The notes under the pieces are model-generated. The model made no database searches, was not told the DNA's origin, and worked only from the letters and a program-made list of their open reading frames with translations. A DNA stretch of 64,000 nucleotides, taken from assembly GCA_009829735.1 (NCBI GenBank), contig CM020618.1, positions 12,057,119-12,121,118 of the forward strand, given 5' to 3'. Numbering within the stretch: position 1 is the first letter of the stretch; each line of letters starts with the position of its first letter. The translations under genes and the position numbers were made by a program. Source of the DNA: Pyropia yezoensis. Taxonomy: Eukaryota; Rhodophyta; Bangiophyceae; Bangiales; Bangiaceae. Positions 10,408-21,999 of the stretch are shown here, in pieces.

Positions 10408-11682
10408 CTTGACCAGCGGAGGAGGGGGACACCTCCTCAACGGAAGAAGAACAGGGGCGGCAGCGCGGGGACGGTCCGGCTACGGAAGTACCACACGGGT
10501 GAGGACGGGGGACGGATGGACGCCACCGGGCGGCCGGACCGCCGGCCAGCACCAAGCGGGTCGCACCAAGGAGGGGCGGGATCGTGGGGCGTGGCCCGCG
10601 GTCGAGCCGGAGGTGGCAGTTACTGGCGGAAAGATTCGCCACGTGGGAGGCACCAGAGCACAAAATTCTGTGTGTGTGAAGAAAAAAATTGAAATCCCGC
10701 TGAAAAAAGTACCACAAGCTGATCTTACTCTGAAGTCTCTCAAGGAGGCTACTTGGTTTGTGGGTGATCTCAAATAGTATCGTGCTTATCTATAAACATT
10801 TCGGACACCGTCGCAGTGGGGCTTCAACCGTGTACCTTACAGACCCCCGATTCGACGTGCAGCGGCTTTTGCAGCCGCTGCACATGCACTGCAACGTGGC
10901 CCCAAGGGCTCAAGAACGCCTCTTCTCACGTTCATGCGCTACAGGTTCCCTGCATTTACGCTCCCCCCAGAAGGGGAGGAACTGGCCAGTCGTAAATTTT
11001 TGTGAGGAGCATGAGAACGACCTTGTCGAGGTACGTACGAAGAGTTTTTGCTGGCCGACGCCTCCCCGACCAGTTGTAGCACTTCGTCTCTTGGGAAGTG
11101 CCGAGAGACGCGCGCATTCGTGCAGGTGAAGCTTGCCACGACGCATGTTTTGTGATCCACATGCAACAAAAACACTGACAGCCTGTTTGGATATTGAGGC
11201 GGATGCACCAGAAGTCGAGCAACAATTAGCTGCCATGCAGCAGAGAAGCATGCACGGACCAGGAGCACTGCCCATGATAAGCGCCATGCAGTGCTTTCCT
11301 TGGGCAGCTCGTTCGCCTCATACGTGCTTCGTGCCCAATAGGGTTATGTACACCAGCCCCGCAGCGTACCCGCTCACGTCTTCATACATGGTGCAAAAAA
11401 CATTGCCCGACTCAGTTTGTAAAACCTGCATTTCTGTACGGGCACGGTGTAGGGTCTATGCGAAAATGCTCGACGACCCGCGCGCCTGCTGCATTTCTCG
11501 CGCAGAATGCAGTGAAATCGTGCCGAACGTGTACGGATGCACGAAAAATCGTGCACTCGGAGCACCCTTTTGAGCCCGAAGCACGTCTGAATAGGGTCGA
11601 ACAGGGTCGTGCAACACGTGTTTACAGGCACAAACACAAAAATGTGGCTTCCTTAAAGTACATGGTTTAAGCCCCACTGCGC
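10408..11682. other. Upstream region of the MIC60-like gene and lower-GC intergenic DNA
   Basis: No supported gene. From about 10780 base composition shifts to noticeably lower GC than the flanks, with short open frames on both strands that lack recognisable motifs. The switch in composition suggests a decayed insertion or a long UTR/intergenic block. Confidence 0.5.
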
Positions 11683-12111
11683 GTGGGGTCTAGGGATGAA
11701 GGAGGGGTTGGGACAGGTGGGATGGGTGGGGCTGGGAGTCAGGTTGTTGTAATTGGGACGGGGCCAGATGACTTGGGCAGCAAGTATGATGCGTTGGGGT
11801 GGGGTTGGACTGGTGCTGCCGAGCTGCATCCGCCACAGGTGGCGCCTAACAAGCGCGCCCATTTTCGGCGTGCGCCACCGCGCGCCGTGATGGGGCCGGG
11901 AATGGGCCGGGCGGGCGGGGGGGTGCCCTGGGACGCGGCCGCCATCGGCCGACCGCCGCTCTTTCCACTGGGGTCGACCGCGTCGGCCGTGCCATGCTGT
12001 GGCACATGGTCTGGTGCTCTCGGCGGTCTTGCTTGGACTCTGCGGCACGGGCGGACCGATTGCGCGTCGTGTGAGCGCGTCGGGCGGTTGATGCTGCTTT
12101 CCCACAGGGCC

Positions 12112-12283
12112 ATGGAGTGTTTTTCTGTGTATGAAGGGATCGAGAGCGACTCCTCTTCCTTCTCCGGCGATCCTGCCAACAATGGCGCCGACGGCGCCGC
12201 GATGAGCAATGCGGATGGTGATGGGAACACGTCGGGGACCTCTTTGCTGTTCAAGAAGGAGCACTCCGGAGCGTTCAGAGTAC
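12112..12283 (+). CDS. Candidate 5' exon (unassigned)
   Basis: An ATG in good context (GCCATGG at 12110) opens a Ser/Asp/Asn-rich acidic stretch that ends at a possible donor (GTACGTTAATG at 12284). The following 850 bp is T-rich with no clear frame before the MULE-like exons at 13131. It could be the first exon of that transposase or of a separate gene; nothing in the protein identifies it. Confidence 0.25.
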
Positions 12284-13130
12284 GTTAATGCGCGTTTTAT
12301 CATTCTTTCATTACTGGCGGTTGTTGCCTGAGTGTTTCATCAAGGCGTACACGAAGAAGCTTATGTGCATGAGTGCTCATATTGTGGCGTTGTGGCCCTT
12401 AGGTACCGTTGGGACCCGGGAGACTGACTTGGGACCCGGCTGGCAGCGTTACGTGGAACCACGCACTGGCTTGGGATCCCTGCATCGGTGGCCCGGGGCA
12501 GTGGCGACACGCCCGGTGCCCTGATTGGTCCCCCGGAGAGGTGGACTTGCCCGGTTGGGGGACTACTGACCTTCGGGTTATTTGCTTGATTTTTCGCATT
12601 TGTTTTCCTTGCGTGATTTCGTGTCTTTCCCCTTTTTCCCACTGGGTTTTTTTTACGAGGATTGACATTTGTGTGCGGGGGGATTTCGCTTACTTTTCGT
12701 GTGTTGGCCCGGTGAGCGGCCGGTGCCTTGCTGGCACTTGGCCCGCTGGGGGCGCCCTCTGAGGGCCTCGTTCTGGGCCCCTGGAGGGGCCAGGGGGAAG
12801 GTTTTTGAGGGGTGCTCCGGGGTTCTCCCCGGGGCCATCTTGTAAAATCAACAGTGCTTTGGGTTCCTTCTCCCTCGGGCTTTTGTCCTGCTTGCCTTTG
12901 CCTCGTATTGTGGCGGGCGAGTGGATCAGCAACGGCTCTTACCTGTTCCTTCCTGAGCTCCGGACTGCGGTCTCTGTGTGAGTGCTCGCGGTTTGTGGTC
13001 TCGGGAACCTGGGTTCCATTACGTTACAAATATGCTTTCCTCTTTCTTGTCCGCTGCTTTCCGTGGCGCGCCTTTCGTTTTTCCTGCCCCCCCCCACTGC
13101 CTCCCCTCCCCCCCCGACCGGCATATTTGC

Positions 13131-16087
13131 CAGCTCAAAACGGTTGGGCGCGTTATCATTCACGAAGCCCAGTCCAGCACGCAGTATCTGTGCACCAGCG
13201 ACAGCGGCGTGGCGCACGTACTGGACATGGACGTCGTGGCGTGCAGCACCTGGTTTGAGGACAGCCCCTACACGTGGGGGGTGCCCAAGAGCACGGACAA
13301 CACCATTGTTCACATTGGCGGGAGCCGCGTTCCCTACTCTGTGCGAAAGCGCAGCTGCCATCTCCCCAACGTGTGTTCATTGATGCCGGAGTCGGTGGCG
13401 GACCTGGCCCATGAGGAGGTGAACTTTGAGCACCCTACCTGGGTATCCGCGATGAATCTATGTGAGGACAACGACTCGCCGGAGCGCCGAGTGCACCAGA
13501 CCACACTGGTATGTTCTTTTTCTTCTCCACTTCGTGTTATCATACCAGATGCGGTCGTGGTGTTACATTGCCCGTCTGCATGAATTTGGACCTGACCTTA
13601 CCACTCATTCATGCTCCCCCTTTTCTTCTCGTGCTTTCTTTATTGACTCTGGTAGGCTTTTTACAAGACCGTACAGAAGATAGGGGAAGGTGGATGTTCC
13701 TTCAAAGACAACGAGGGCTGCCCATGTGGGGGCGCGCCTGTGTTTGATTCTGGCCGAGGTAGCCGGGGCGCTTTCATTGGCTTCTCTGGTTGGCGCTCCG
13801 CCGACCCGCTCAAGAGGGATGGCGGGCACATGTCCACTGCTGTGCCCCACGGGGTGGACGAGGAGAAGCTCTCCAAGTGGCTGGAGTCTGGAGTGGAGGA
13901 GGAGGAGCCTGGCGAAAGCTGCTGCTTTATTTCCAGCAAGCGGGTGAAGGACCGCTCGTGCATGCGGCATGGCGGTCTTCTACCACGTTTGCGACGGGCT
14001 GCTGGCGGCCAGTGCCCGGTGCGGGTGGAGGTGCACACCCCTGTGGTATAAAACTCGATCCTCTCAGACACGTGTCAGTATCCCTCGGGGGAAGGGGACA
14101 GGTAACACAGGAATGGGAGCTACGAGAGTGGTGTGCCTGTTGCCTCTCGTGCCTGTCGGCAGGGCCAATAGATACGCACGGTAGTGGACACGGGGAAGAG
14201 GAAAGCAAACGCGCAGTTGTCTTTTTCCCTGAGGGCGCGGGCCAAGGGCGCCTCGCTGTCCCTCTTAACGTGCATCTGGGGGAGCCTCGGCACGTTGGCC
14301 TGGTAGCCCCCCCCTACGCCCGAGTGGCCCCCGAGTTGAATCTCGTCAGGTCGGGGGCCACTATCACTACTGATTCTATTCTCCCTCACTAATCTCACAC
14401 TCGATTTCTCTCAAATCAAGTCCCTAACAAATATGCGAAAACCCATCAGAAGTCCCTCTCTCATGTGTGGGTAGCGTAGTCCACCGCATCCCAGTACCGG
14501 GCACGGGCCACGGCCGCCAACCATCCCCCCACGGCGGGCGTGTTCTGGCACCTGGTGTCCCTTGGTCGCCATCCCGGATCGACGCCAAGTCAGGGCGAGG
14601 GATGCTACAACCCCGATGCCGCTGTCCAAGTCCGGGACCCTGCGGGTGATCGTCGTGCTCAGCGGCGTCCACTCCCAGATCTTTCCCGTCTGCTAGCCGA
14701 GCGCTGAGACGGTTCATAAGATTGTCGCCGATAATCCCTCGCTATCGATCCGGTCTCTTCAGGTATGCGAATGTTACCTTCATGCTTTTTTGTGTCTGGG
14801 TTTTTTTTTTCTGTCGGGAATTCGTCTGGTCCCAACACAGGCAGTGGGCCCGTTTTTACGGGGCGTGGTTGTTGACTGGGAGGGCTCGTGACTGCGTCGG
14901 CTGCGCGGGCGGTGGAGCCGGTCGGCCGAAAGACGGAGGGGGAGGGTAGATTGAGCGGCATTCATTCCGTGCCAGCACCCTGCTGACTGTACAAACGGTT
15001 CTTTTTATTGTGTTCTGTGTGGGCTGCCAACAGAGCGCGATCGCTGACGCCGGCGAGGGGGTTCAAACCAGCTGCGCTTTTATGCGGAAGCTGCGCCACG
15101 ATGCGCGCTTTGCGGCGCATCCGTTTGGGCAGGACCTGTTAGGCGTCATGGACCTGCTTTGCCGCAGTGACTATAAGCATCCTTAAGTCAAGTCTGTCTT
15201 TGACAGGGACGACTTCACCATCGTGGTATTGCAGAACGAGGAGCAGGCACGCTTGTCAAGCAAGCTACGCTTTTACGAAGCGGACTCTACGTTTGGGGTG
15301 GTTGCCCCTGAAGCGGCAAAGGATGGCGTCGCAGCTGAAGCCGTCGCCAGCTCTGGCAAGCAGGCCTTCGAATGGAAGTAGTTCTCCATTGTGTACGTTG
15401 GAATCGCTCATCTTGGGAGACACACGGCGTTCTTTAATTTCTTATTCTTCGTGGTCGCGGTTCTGACTCACCGTGCATACCAGCTTTTTCTATCTTTTAT
15501 TTATTTTTTTTGATCGAATTCTGTCCATGCAGTGCCTTCGTTCCGTCTATGAACCGGGCCGTTACGCTGTTTCGCGCCATGGTAACAGGCAAGACAACGG
15601 CCGTGTACGAGACACTTCTAAATACCTTTCTGGCGTCGGCGGCCGCCAGCGGGCTGGTCGCGCCCGCTGGGGTGCGCGCGGAAGAGGGGGGGCACCCGGG
15701 GGGCGGGCGCAAGACGCCGTTCGTGTCCATCAACATGGACTTTGAGACCGCCCAGCACAACGGCTTCTTCCAGGCCATGAGCCGCGTTCTTGGCGGCCAA
15801 CCCTCGGACAAATTTGGCCGCGCCATTGGCTGTGGCGTGGACTACAAGCGTTTCTTGCTGCACCCTGTTGCCAACAACGTGCGGCACGAGTTCTTTGTGC
15901 GAATGATGGCCATCAGGGATGCGGAGGGCGACGGGGGACTGGACGCCGTGCAACAGCAGCTGGAACAGCTAAGGCTGGAGTGTATCAACGCTGGTGAGGG
16001 AGACCGAGCTATCGTGATTCAATGGCTGCTGCGGACACGGCCAACCCCGCTGGCCGCATTTCCCAAGGCCAGCGGGGCCTTGGTGCG
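13131..16087 (+). pseudogene. Mutator-like (MULE) transposase pseudogene with introns
   Basis: Exons by eye: about 13131-13508, 13656-14041 plus 14615-14762 (one exon split by a solo LTR), 15034-15392, and 15533 onward to the LTR at 16088. Donors are GTATG or GTACG and acceptors end in AG after T-rich tracts; phases agree for 13508/13656 and 15392/15533. The protein carries a CxxxxC-like WRKY/GCM1-type finger region (CPVRVEVHTP... VLSGVHS), the first catalytic Asp block (FYEADSTFGVV), FSIV joined across the intron to a VPSMNRAVTLFRAMVTGKTT block, and a second Asp block (INMDFETAQHNGFF). These are MULE landmarks. Lesions: the solo LTR inside the finger exon, a probable frameshift after it, TAA at 15184, TAG at 15379, and loss of the 3' end at the Ty3 LTR. 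No terminal inverted repeats were found. Confidence 0.6.
14042..14609 (-). mobile_element. Solo LTR, family II, inserted in MULE exon (TSD ACCCC)
   Basis: 568 bp. Read on the minus strand it starts TGTAGCATCCCT and ends TATACCACA, and it is homologous along its whole length to 45537-46109. It is flanked by the perfect 5-bp duplication ACCCC (14037-14041 and 14610-14614). No internal retroelement genes are present, so this is a solo LTR left after LTR-LTR recombination. Removing it with one target copy restores the reading frame of the interrupted exon for a further 30 codons. Confidence 0.9.
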
Positions 16088-16555
16088 TGTGGCAAAAACC
16101 ACTCGCACACGCTACACCCAAGTTGGGGCGGTGCGCAAGGGCTGCCTCCCGTGTCGGGGGAACCGGAAGAAGTGCAAGTCGCACACACTCTGTCCCTGTT
16201 GTGGGGCAATCCCCCCACTGACAAACAAGAAGATGGTGTGTGGGCCAGCAGTTTCTTGGTCGGGACGGGGAAGCGAGGCCAAGCCCCGCTGTCCCTTCCC
16301 TTATCCCCCCAGGGTCCCCTCAGAATCTCGCCACTCAGAATCTCCCACCCCAGCACCTGCCCACCGGGCCACACGAAAATTCAAGACGATAAACGCAGAA
16401 AACCCTCAAATCCATGTTGGATGTACTAACAAGCAAAGTATCCCTGACTTCGGGAAATTCGATATCAAATGCAAAGGGAGCAGCGGGTCAGACCAGCTGT
16501 CTCCCGACCCCGTGTGGCGCGTCCTGTCCCCTGCGTGGGGTCTATTTCTGCCACA
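16088..16555 (-). mobile_element. Solo Ty3/gypsy LTR B (old copy)
   Basis: 468 bp with TGTGGCA...TGCCACA ends, the same family as LTRs A, C and D but the most diverged, especially over 16410-16540. Flanks are GTGCG on the left and ACGAC on the right, so there is no target duplication. The copy either lost its duplication by mutation or joins two formerly separate places. It fuses in frame with the upstream transposase remnant. Confidence 0.85.
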
Positions 16556-16750
16556 ACGACCCTCATCGAGGGTCGGCCATGGGAAGGAGACTGCGCAATG
16601 TCGCGCCTCAAAAGCACAGCAAAAGAGAGAAGGGAGGCACGGAGCGACGCAAAGAGCCGCCGCGCTGTGGTGGCCGCATAGAGCCTGCGATAGTTGCGGA
16701 AACGACGCCAGTACAGCGAACGCGAGTCGCGGGAGCGTGCACAGTCAACC

Positions 16751-17398
16751 ATGAAGAAAACGAGGTCGTCGTCTGTCTCAGATAGTGAGCAAACACAACC
16801 GTCCGCTCCCGGGAATCCCGGCACTCTAATCGCCGGCCGTGCGGATCGGAGGAAACGGCGTCATGTGATTGGCTCGTTGCACACAGACGGTCGAAAACGG
16901 AACCAGCTGACCGCAAACAGACTTGCATACACTTTTGAGTGCATATACTTCGCATTTGGACAGGATTATTGGAGCGAGTTTACACGGCACGTGGCAAGAA
17001 GAGTCGCCTACACGGTCAGAATAGGCAACAATCGACCACAGTATGGACGAAATACACGAGATTGCCTTGCTTTGTGCTGCCTGTCTCGCTTCTTCAGAAG
17101 GAGCGTCGACGATATTTCCTCGTTTTCCAGCCCTGCGCCTGTCTTGGGGGGGCTGCCCCAGGTTGAACAATACCATCGAACACGCATTAGGCGACGGCGA
17201 ACCCTCCCCAAATCTGTTTTGGGCAGCGAAAAGCCAGTTGCTACCGTAAACGCCAGCTGCCCCGTCCTAAATCATGTAGCCCCTGTGTTCCAACAACTCC
17301 ATTGCATACATCGGCTCCCGCCACGCATGTCCACTCAGCGGCGCCCACGAGGCGGTTTCAATTTATATTGGCGTGAGATGGATTCGGGATCGTCGTGA
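16751..17398 (+). CDS. Hypothetical ORF, basic protein
   Basis: The ATG at 16751 has a good AACCATG context and a Ser/Lys/Arg-rich start (MKKTRSSSVSDSEQ, later DRRKRR). 216 codons. No domain is recognised; Arg-rich composition continues to the end. It may be the tail of the decayed transposon locus or a chance frame. Confidence 0.25.
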   Translation: MKKTRSSSVSDSEQTQPSAPGNPGTLIAGRADRRKRRHVIGSLHTDGRKRNQLTANRLAYTFECIYFAFGQDYWSEFTRHVARRVAYTVRIGNNRPQYGRNTRDCLALCCLSRFFRRSVDDISSFSSPAPVLGGLPQVEQYHRTRIRRRRTLPKSVLGSEKPVATVNASCPVLNHVAPVFQQLHCIHRLPPRMSTQRRPRGGFNLYWREMDSGSS

Positions 17399-19230
17399 CG
17401 TTGTTGGAAACACTCTCACCGTAAGATATACCTCCACGCCACCAGAAACTGCGAGTCGCAGACTTGCAAGAAGATCCCGGGCGGTTCCCGTCATCACTTT
17501 CCCAGATTTTCATCGTTCAGAATCCCTGAACGGTTCTCAGAACGAATCCGAGAATGTGCGCCGAATATTCCTGTCAACATTTTTTCTCGCGACTCTCAAA
17601 CAACGGTTCAGCACTTCTTGGTGAAATGCTTTAAGTGGATATCTGTGAAGACATTTCAGGGATGATCTTGATAATATTTGGATGGCGATGTCGCCGTTTT
17701 GTTGAATGGACGATCTTGAGTACTCTTGGTTATCTTTGGTTATTGGACCGTTCTGCAATACATTTTTTGAATAGTCTCGCATGCCACCGTGCGGCTGCCT
17801 TCATCCTCATATGAGTGCACCAAGAAAAAAACCCCACCGAAAGTACCAGACGCCAACAGACTCGTCAGCTCATCACCTTTAAAATGGTGAATGTTGCATC
17901 TCAAACGGAGCACTTGGAGGGGAACAAGGAAAGCGAACGTGCCACAGCTCAAATACAACGCATAACCCCGGCCCTGACGACCTCTCTGGTAAGGTGTCGC
18001 TCCCTCACGCATGTTTCTTCAAGAACGGTGATTTCTCAGCTGCGATTATGTGACGACAGCGCCCGTCCCTCTTCCTTGCTCGCATGACCGCCAACCGGCC
18101 TGCCCACATGCTCTACACACCTTTGACGATGGCTGCCCCTGTTGTTAAGTGCACCATGTGGCTCTCCCCCCCCATTGTAGAGCAGATGCCCAGCCACAAG
18201 CCCCGTCCGGAACCTTGTTCAGCCTCGAAGAGCGGGCAGCGATGCCGGAGTTGCCAGAGGGGGGCAGGGCCGAACTCCCGGGCCAGGTGCAGACAGCTGA
18301 GCCTGCGTTTCGAAGGGGAAGAATGGAGCGTGGTTGGGGGCCTTGAGGGCGCTGGAGAGGCAAAAGAGAGCTTGGGGGCCGTAGCCAGAGAGAGACGGGG
18401 GTGGTGGGGGGAGGGGGCCCCCGGGAGTGGGAGGGGAGTGGGGGGAGAACGGGATATGGGTGTGAAAGGGACAAGAGGGCCAGGGATGGAGGGGTAGAGG
18501 ACGGGGGGTGAGGCGAAAGGACGGGAGGAGGGAGGAGAGCACCGTCTGCAGGAGGGCGAAATCACATCAGCGTGCACTGAATCGGCTAGGATGGTCGTTC
18601 TGCGGTGGTTGCCGATGGGACCACCACCACCACTGCCACCGCTGCCGCTGCTCTCGCGACGACCGGCTGTCTCGGCGGGGCGGGCGTCCAGGGCGGTCAG
18701 CCACATGGACGACCAGCCAGCGATAAGGGCCAGGCCGGCAGCGGCACGATGTGCCAGGGCATCCCTCCTCTCTCAATGGTGGCACTGGTCGTCCACCCGC
18801 CGCTGTGCTCTTTGCTCGACTGCCCCCCCCAATTATCTCCTTCATAGAGCGGGTCGTGATGCTCTCCGTTTTCGCTCGATTCTTCAAGCGGGCGGTAGAA
18901 AGGCGGATGCCGTATGTTGGAGTATGGAGTGAAGCCGCACGGTGTACCTGGCTAAACTGTTCACCGCGCTGATGATGGTGGGAGTGTCAGTTGCTCAGAC
19001 CGCAGCACCCTGGTGGGTCCATTCTTCTGCGCAGAGCATAGCAACCCATATGGGAGCAGGAACACACCGACAGGAGAAATAAAGGACTAACAGCGGCCTT
19101 CCGAGGCGGTCTTACGTACAAGGTATCCACCCGCGCGTGGTCGCGCATCGGCCCCGCCGCCCCACCCACTCCTGAATGTTCCACCCCGCGACATGACGCC
19201 GCGTAACCCCTCCGACCGCTGCCGACCCCC
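17399..19230. other. Intergenic, no supported gene
   Basis: 17.4-18.1 kb is of lower GC and includes a short hairpin (CGTTCAG 17514-17520 with CTGAACG 17526-17532). 18.3-18.5 kb is purine-rich (GGGGAG-type) low-complexity DNA. Open frames here look like composition artefacts. Confidence 0.5.
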
Positions 19231-20991
19231 TTACAACGGGATGCAGCCATGCTTCTTGGGCAGCACCGCCCGAACGTGACCGGCACGGCCCTTGCCCACG
19301 AGGCGCTCCAGGTCGGCGAGCAGCACCCGCCTGGTGGACCGCGCCGGAATGACCGCGTCGAGCTCCCCGCAGCGCACCGCCGCCAGCGGGTTCTCGTATG
19401 AGACCGCGTACTCGGCCTCAGCTTCGAGGTCGGGATGTTCCCACGTGTTTGCATTGGCACCGCCCCCCTTGAGCACCCCCACCGCCCCTCGCGCACCCAT
19501 CACTGCCACAGCCGCCGATGGCCAAGCGTAGTTGACGTCCCCGCCCAACTCCTTGCTGCTCATGACGCAGTAGGCGCCGCCAAACGCCTTGCGCACAATC
19601 ACTCCCAGCTTTGGCACCGTCGCCTCGGCGTACGCGTACAGGAGCTTGGCGCCGTGGCGGATGACGCCACCCGCCTCCTGAGCAGTGCCCGGCAAAAAGC
19701 CCGGCACGTCGGTAAACGTGACGATCGGCAGGCCAAACGAGTCGCAAAAGCGCACAAACCGTGCCGCCTTGACCGACGCGTCCGCGTCGAGGACGCCCGC
19801 CAAGTGGGCTGGCTGGTTGGCCACCACCCCCACCGGCCGGCCGCCCAGGCGCGCAAACGCGGTAATGACGTTGGGCGCCCAGCCATGGTGCATGGGGAAG
19901 AGGCTCCCAGCATCCATGACGCGGGAGAGGATGTTGACCATGTCGTAGGGCGCGTCCGCCGACGACGGCAGCACCGTGTCCAGGGCGGGGTCCTCGTCCG
20001 GGACGGAGGCGCCAGCCCCTCCGTCCGTGTCGACGGCTGGCGCAGCGGCCGCCACCCGCGGCGGCGCCTCTCGCCAATTGGACGGCAGGTACGACAGCAG
20101 CTGCCGCACCGCCCGGAGGGTGTCCACCTCCCCTGCGCGGACAAGCCCAACGACTCCGCTGACGCGGGCGTGGACAGCCGCCCCACCCAGGTCCTGCCCC
20201 GTCACCTCCTCCCGACACACGGCGCGCACGACGCCCGGCCCCGTGAGGAACATGCTGCCCCCCCCTGCCTCCATCACCACCCAGTCGGTCAAGGCGGGCG
20301 CGTAGACGGCGCCGCCCGCGCAGGCGCCCAAAACCACCGACAGCTGCGGCACCACCCCCGACGCGGCGACGGCGCGCCGAAAGATGCGGGTGTACCCGGC
20401 GAGCGCGCCAACGCCATCCTGGATGCGCGCACCCCCCGAGTCGACGAGCCCCACGAGGGGGATGCCCGCCGCGACGGCACCGTCCATGACCTTGGCAATC
20501 TTGGCCGCGTGGCCGCCCGACAGGGAGCCGCCCAGCACCGTAAAGTCTTGGGCGTAGACGCCCACAGCCCGGCCGCCGACGGTGCCGTAGCCCGTGACGA
20601 CGCCCTCCCCAACGGGGCCACCCTCGCCCGACGTGGACAGCAGCGCGTCCGTCTCGGTAAAGGAGCCCGCGTCGAGGAGGGTGGCCAGCCGCTGCCGCAC
20701 GGACAGCCGACCCGCGGCGGCGCGCTTGGCCGCCCGCTCTGGGCCCCCCCCCGCCGCCGCCGCGGCGGCCGCCGCAGCAAGGGACGACCGCACCGCCGCG
20801 ACGGGCGACGGGTCGGGGCCGACAATGGTGCCAAACGGGCTCCGCGCCACCGCCGCGACAGCCGCCGCGGTCGGGGGGGCAGCGGGGGGAGACGGCGCCG
20901 CCGACGCCACCCCGCGACCCCGCGGGAGGAAGGGGCGCAGCGGCGGGGGCGCCCGCGCGGCACGGCCCAGGCGAGCCACCACCGACGCCAT
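19231..20991 (-). CDS. PCCB: Propionyl-CoA carboxylase beta-type subunit, mitochondrial
   Basis: Single exon, 586 aa from ATG 20991 (an in-frame GTG six bases upstream is less likely). The N-terminal 50 residues are Arg/Ala/Pro-rich with no acids, as in a mitochondrial presequence. Two carboxyltransferase (crotonase-fold) halves follow. The first contains FTVLGGSLSGGHAAKI, VDSGGARIQDG and GACAGGAVYAPALTD. The second contains TFTDVPGFLPGTAQE, IRHGAKLLYAYAEATVPK and RKAFGGAYCVMSSK. The C-terminus KKHGCIPL matches the usual end of PCCB. The enzyme transfers CO2 from biotin on the alpha subunit to propionyl-CoA; the alpha partner is not in the window. Methylcrotonyl-type specificity is less likely given the overall motif set. 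Poly-Ala insertion around residue 75 and an extra linker around residue 310 are oddities of this genome. Confidence 0.88.
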   Translation of the reverse strand: MASVVARLGRAARAPPPLRPFLPRGRGVASAAPSPPAAPPTAAAVAAVARSPFGTIVGPDPSPVAAVRSSLAAAAAAAAAGGGPERAAKRAAAGRLSVRQRLATLLDAGSFTETDALLSTSGEGGPVGEGVVTGYGTVGGRAVGVYAQDFTVLGGSLSGGHAAKIAKVMDGAVAAGIPLVGLVDSGGARIQDGVGALAGYTRIFRRAVAASGVVPQLSVVLGACAGGAVYAPALTDWVVMEAGGGSMFLTGPGVVRAVCREEVTGQDLGGAAVHARVSGVVGLVRAGEVDTLRAVRQLLSYLPSNWREAPPRVAAAAPAVDTDGGAGASVPDEDPALDTVLPSSADAPYDMVNILSRVMDAGSLFPMHHGWAPNVITAFARLGGRPVGVVANQPAHLAGVLDADASVKAARFVRFCDSFGLPIVTFTDVPGFLPGTAQEAGGVIRHGAKLLYAYAEATVPKLGVIVRKAFGGAYCVMSSKELGGDVNYAWPSAAVAVMGARGAVGVLKGGGANANTWEHPDLEAEAEYAVSYENPLAAVRCGELDAVIPARSTRRVLLADLERLVGKGRAGHVRAVLPKKHGCIPL

Positions 20992-21999
20992 GACCACCGA
21001 GGCTGCCGGGCGTCAAAGGGGGACGGGCGTTTGGCAGAGAGGGGGGTGAAGGGGGGGAGGATAGAGGAAAAATGGGAAGGGGGGAGGTGGGGAGGGGGGG
21101 ATGGGGGGGGGAAGCGCCACCGCGGTAAGGCGGGCGTGGCGGCGGGCAACACGACCACACGCAGTCAGCGGCGGGAGGGAGGAGGCGGCGGGGGCCGACC
21201 GCGGCGGCTGTCGGGGCGGGCAGACAGGTTGCGGGTGCCAATGCCCCGCGGGCCGCGCTGCCTGCTGGTAACCGGGGCGGGAGGGAGGGAGGTGGGGGGC
21301 GGGACGAGGCAGCGCGGTCTGTGTGCGTGGGAGGGCACGCGCAGCGGGCGAGGGCGGCGGTTGATTGGCTGCCTGTGACTAAGCGCCAGCTTCCACACAC
21401 AATGGTCCTGCGCTGGGATCATCGTCACCGACGTGTCTGACCGTTGCCGCCCGCGGCTGCCTGTTTGTCTCTGTCTTGTCTCTTCGTCGCCACGGGGGCG
21501 TCCGGCGCTGCTCGCCCCACTGGTAGCTACGACGGACTCGGACCATTGTCAGCGCCGTCGCCGCTCGTCCCAGTACCCACAGTCGGAGAGGAACAGGGGG
21601 GGATGGGGGGGGGGACGGAGGGGATCGGTGGGAGAGGGGGGGACGGGGCGGCGGGGCGACGCAGGTTCTGGCCGTCCCCGTCGGCACCCCGCTCGCGCCG
21701 CCCGGCTGCAAAAGACCTCAGCCCATCATCACCCGTAGCAACACGGCGGTACCGGTCTGCGGCCGGTACCGGTCGCGGGCCACGGACACATGGCAACCGA
21801 CGAGAATAAAACGGGCCTGTGCAGCCGCAGCACCATTGTGGACGAGCGTGCCGTGCCTGACCAAAAAGAATGAGGCACCCCGTGCCTGTAGGTGGCTGGG
21901 ACAAGAGAGTTTGGACGCGTAGGCAACGCAGGCCGCGTGACCACACCCGTGGCCGTGGGCGGCTGCCCGCAACACCTATCTGCGGCATCCCTGACAGCT
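20992..21999. other. Spacer between PCCB-like gene and membrane-protein gene
   Basis: On the PCCB sense strand, 21000-21120 is a C/T tract that would be the 5' UTR or promoter. A second G-rich tract lies at 21590-21660. No gene is supported. Confidence 0.45.

Noticed and set aside
19418..21400. Long minus-strand frame overlapping the PCCB-like gene
   Set aside because: Arg/Gly/Pro-rich shadow in another frame of the carboxylase gene; no domain of its own.
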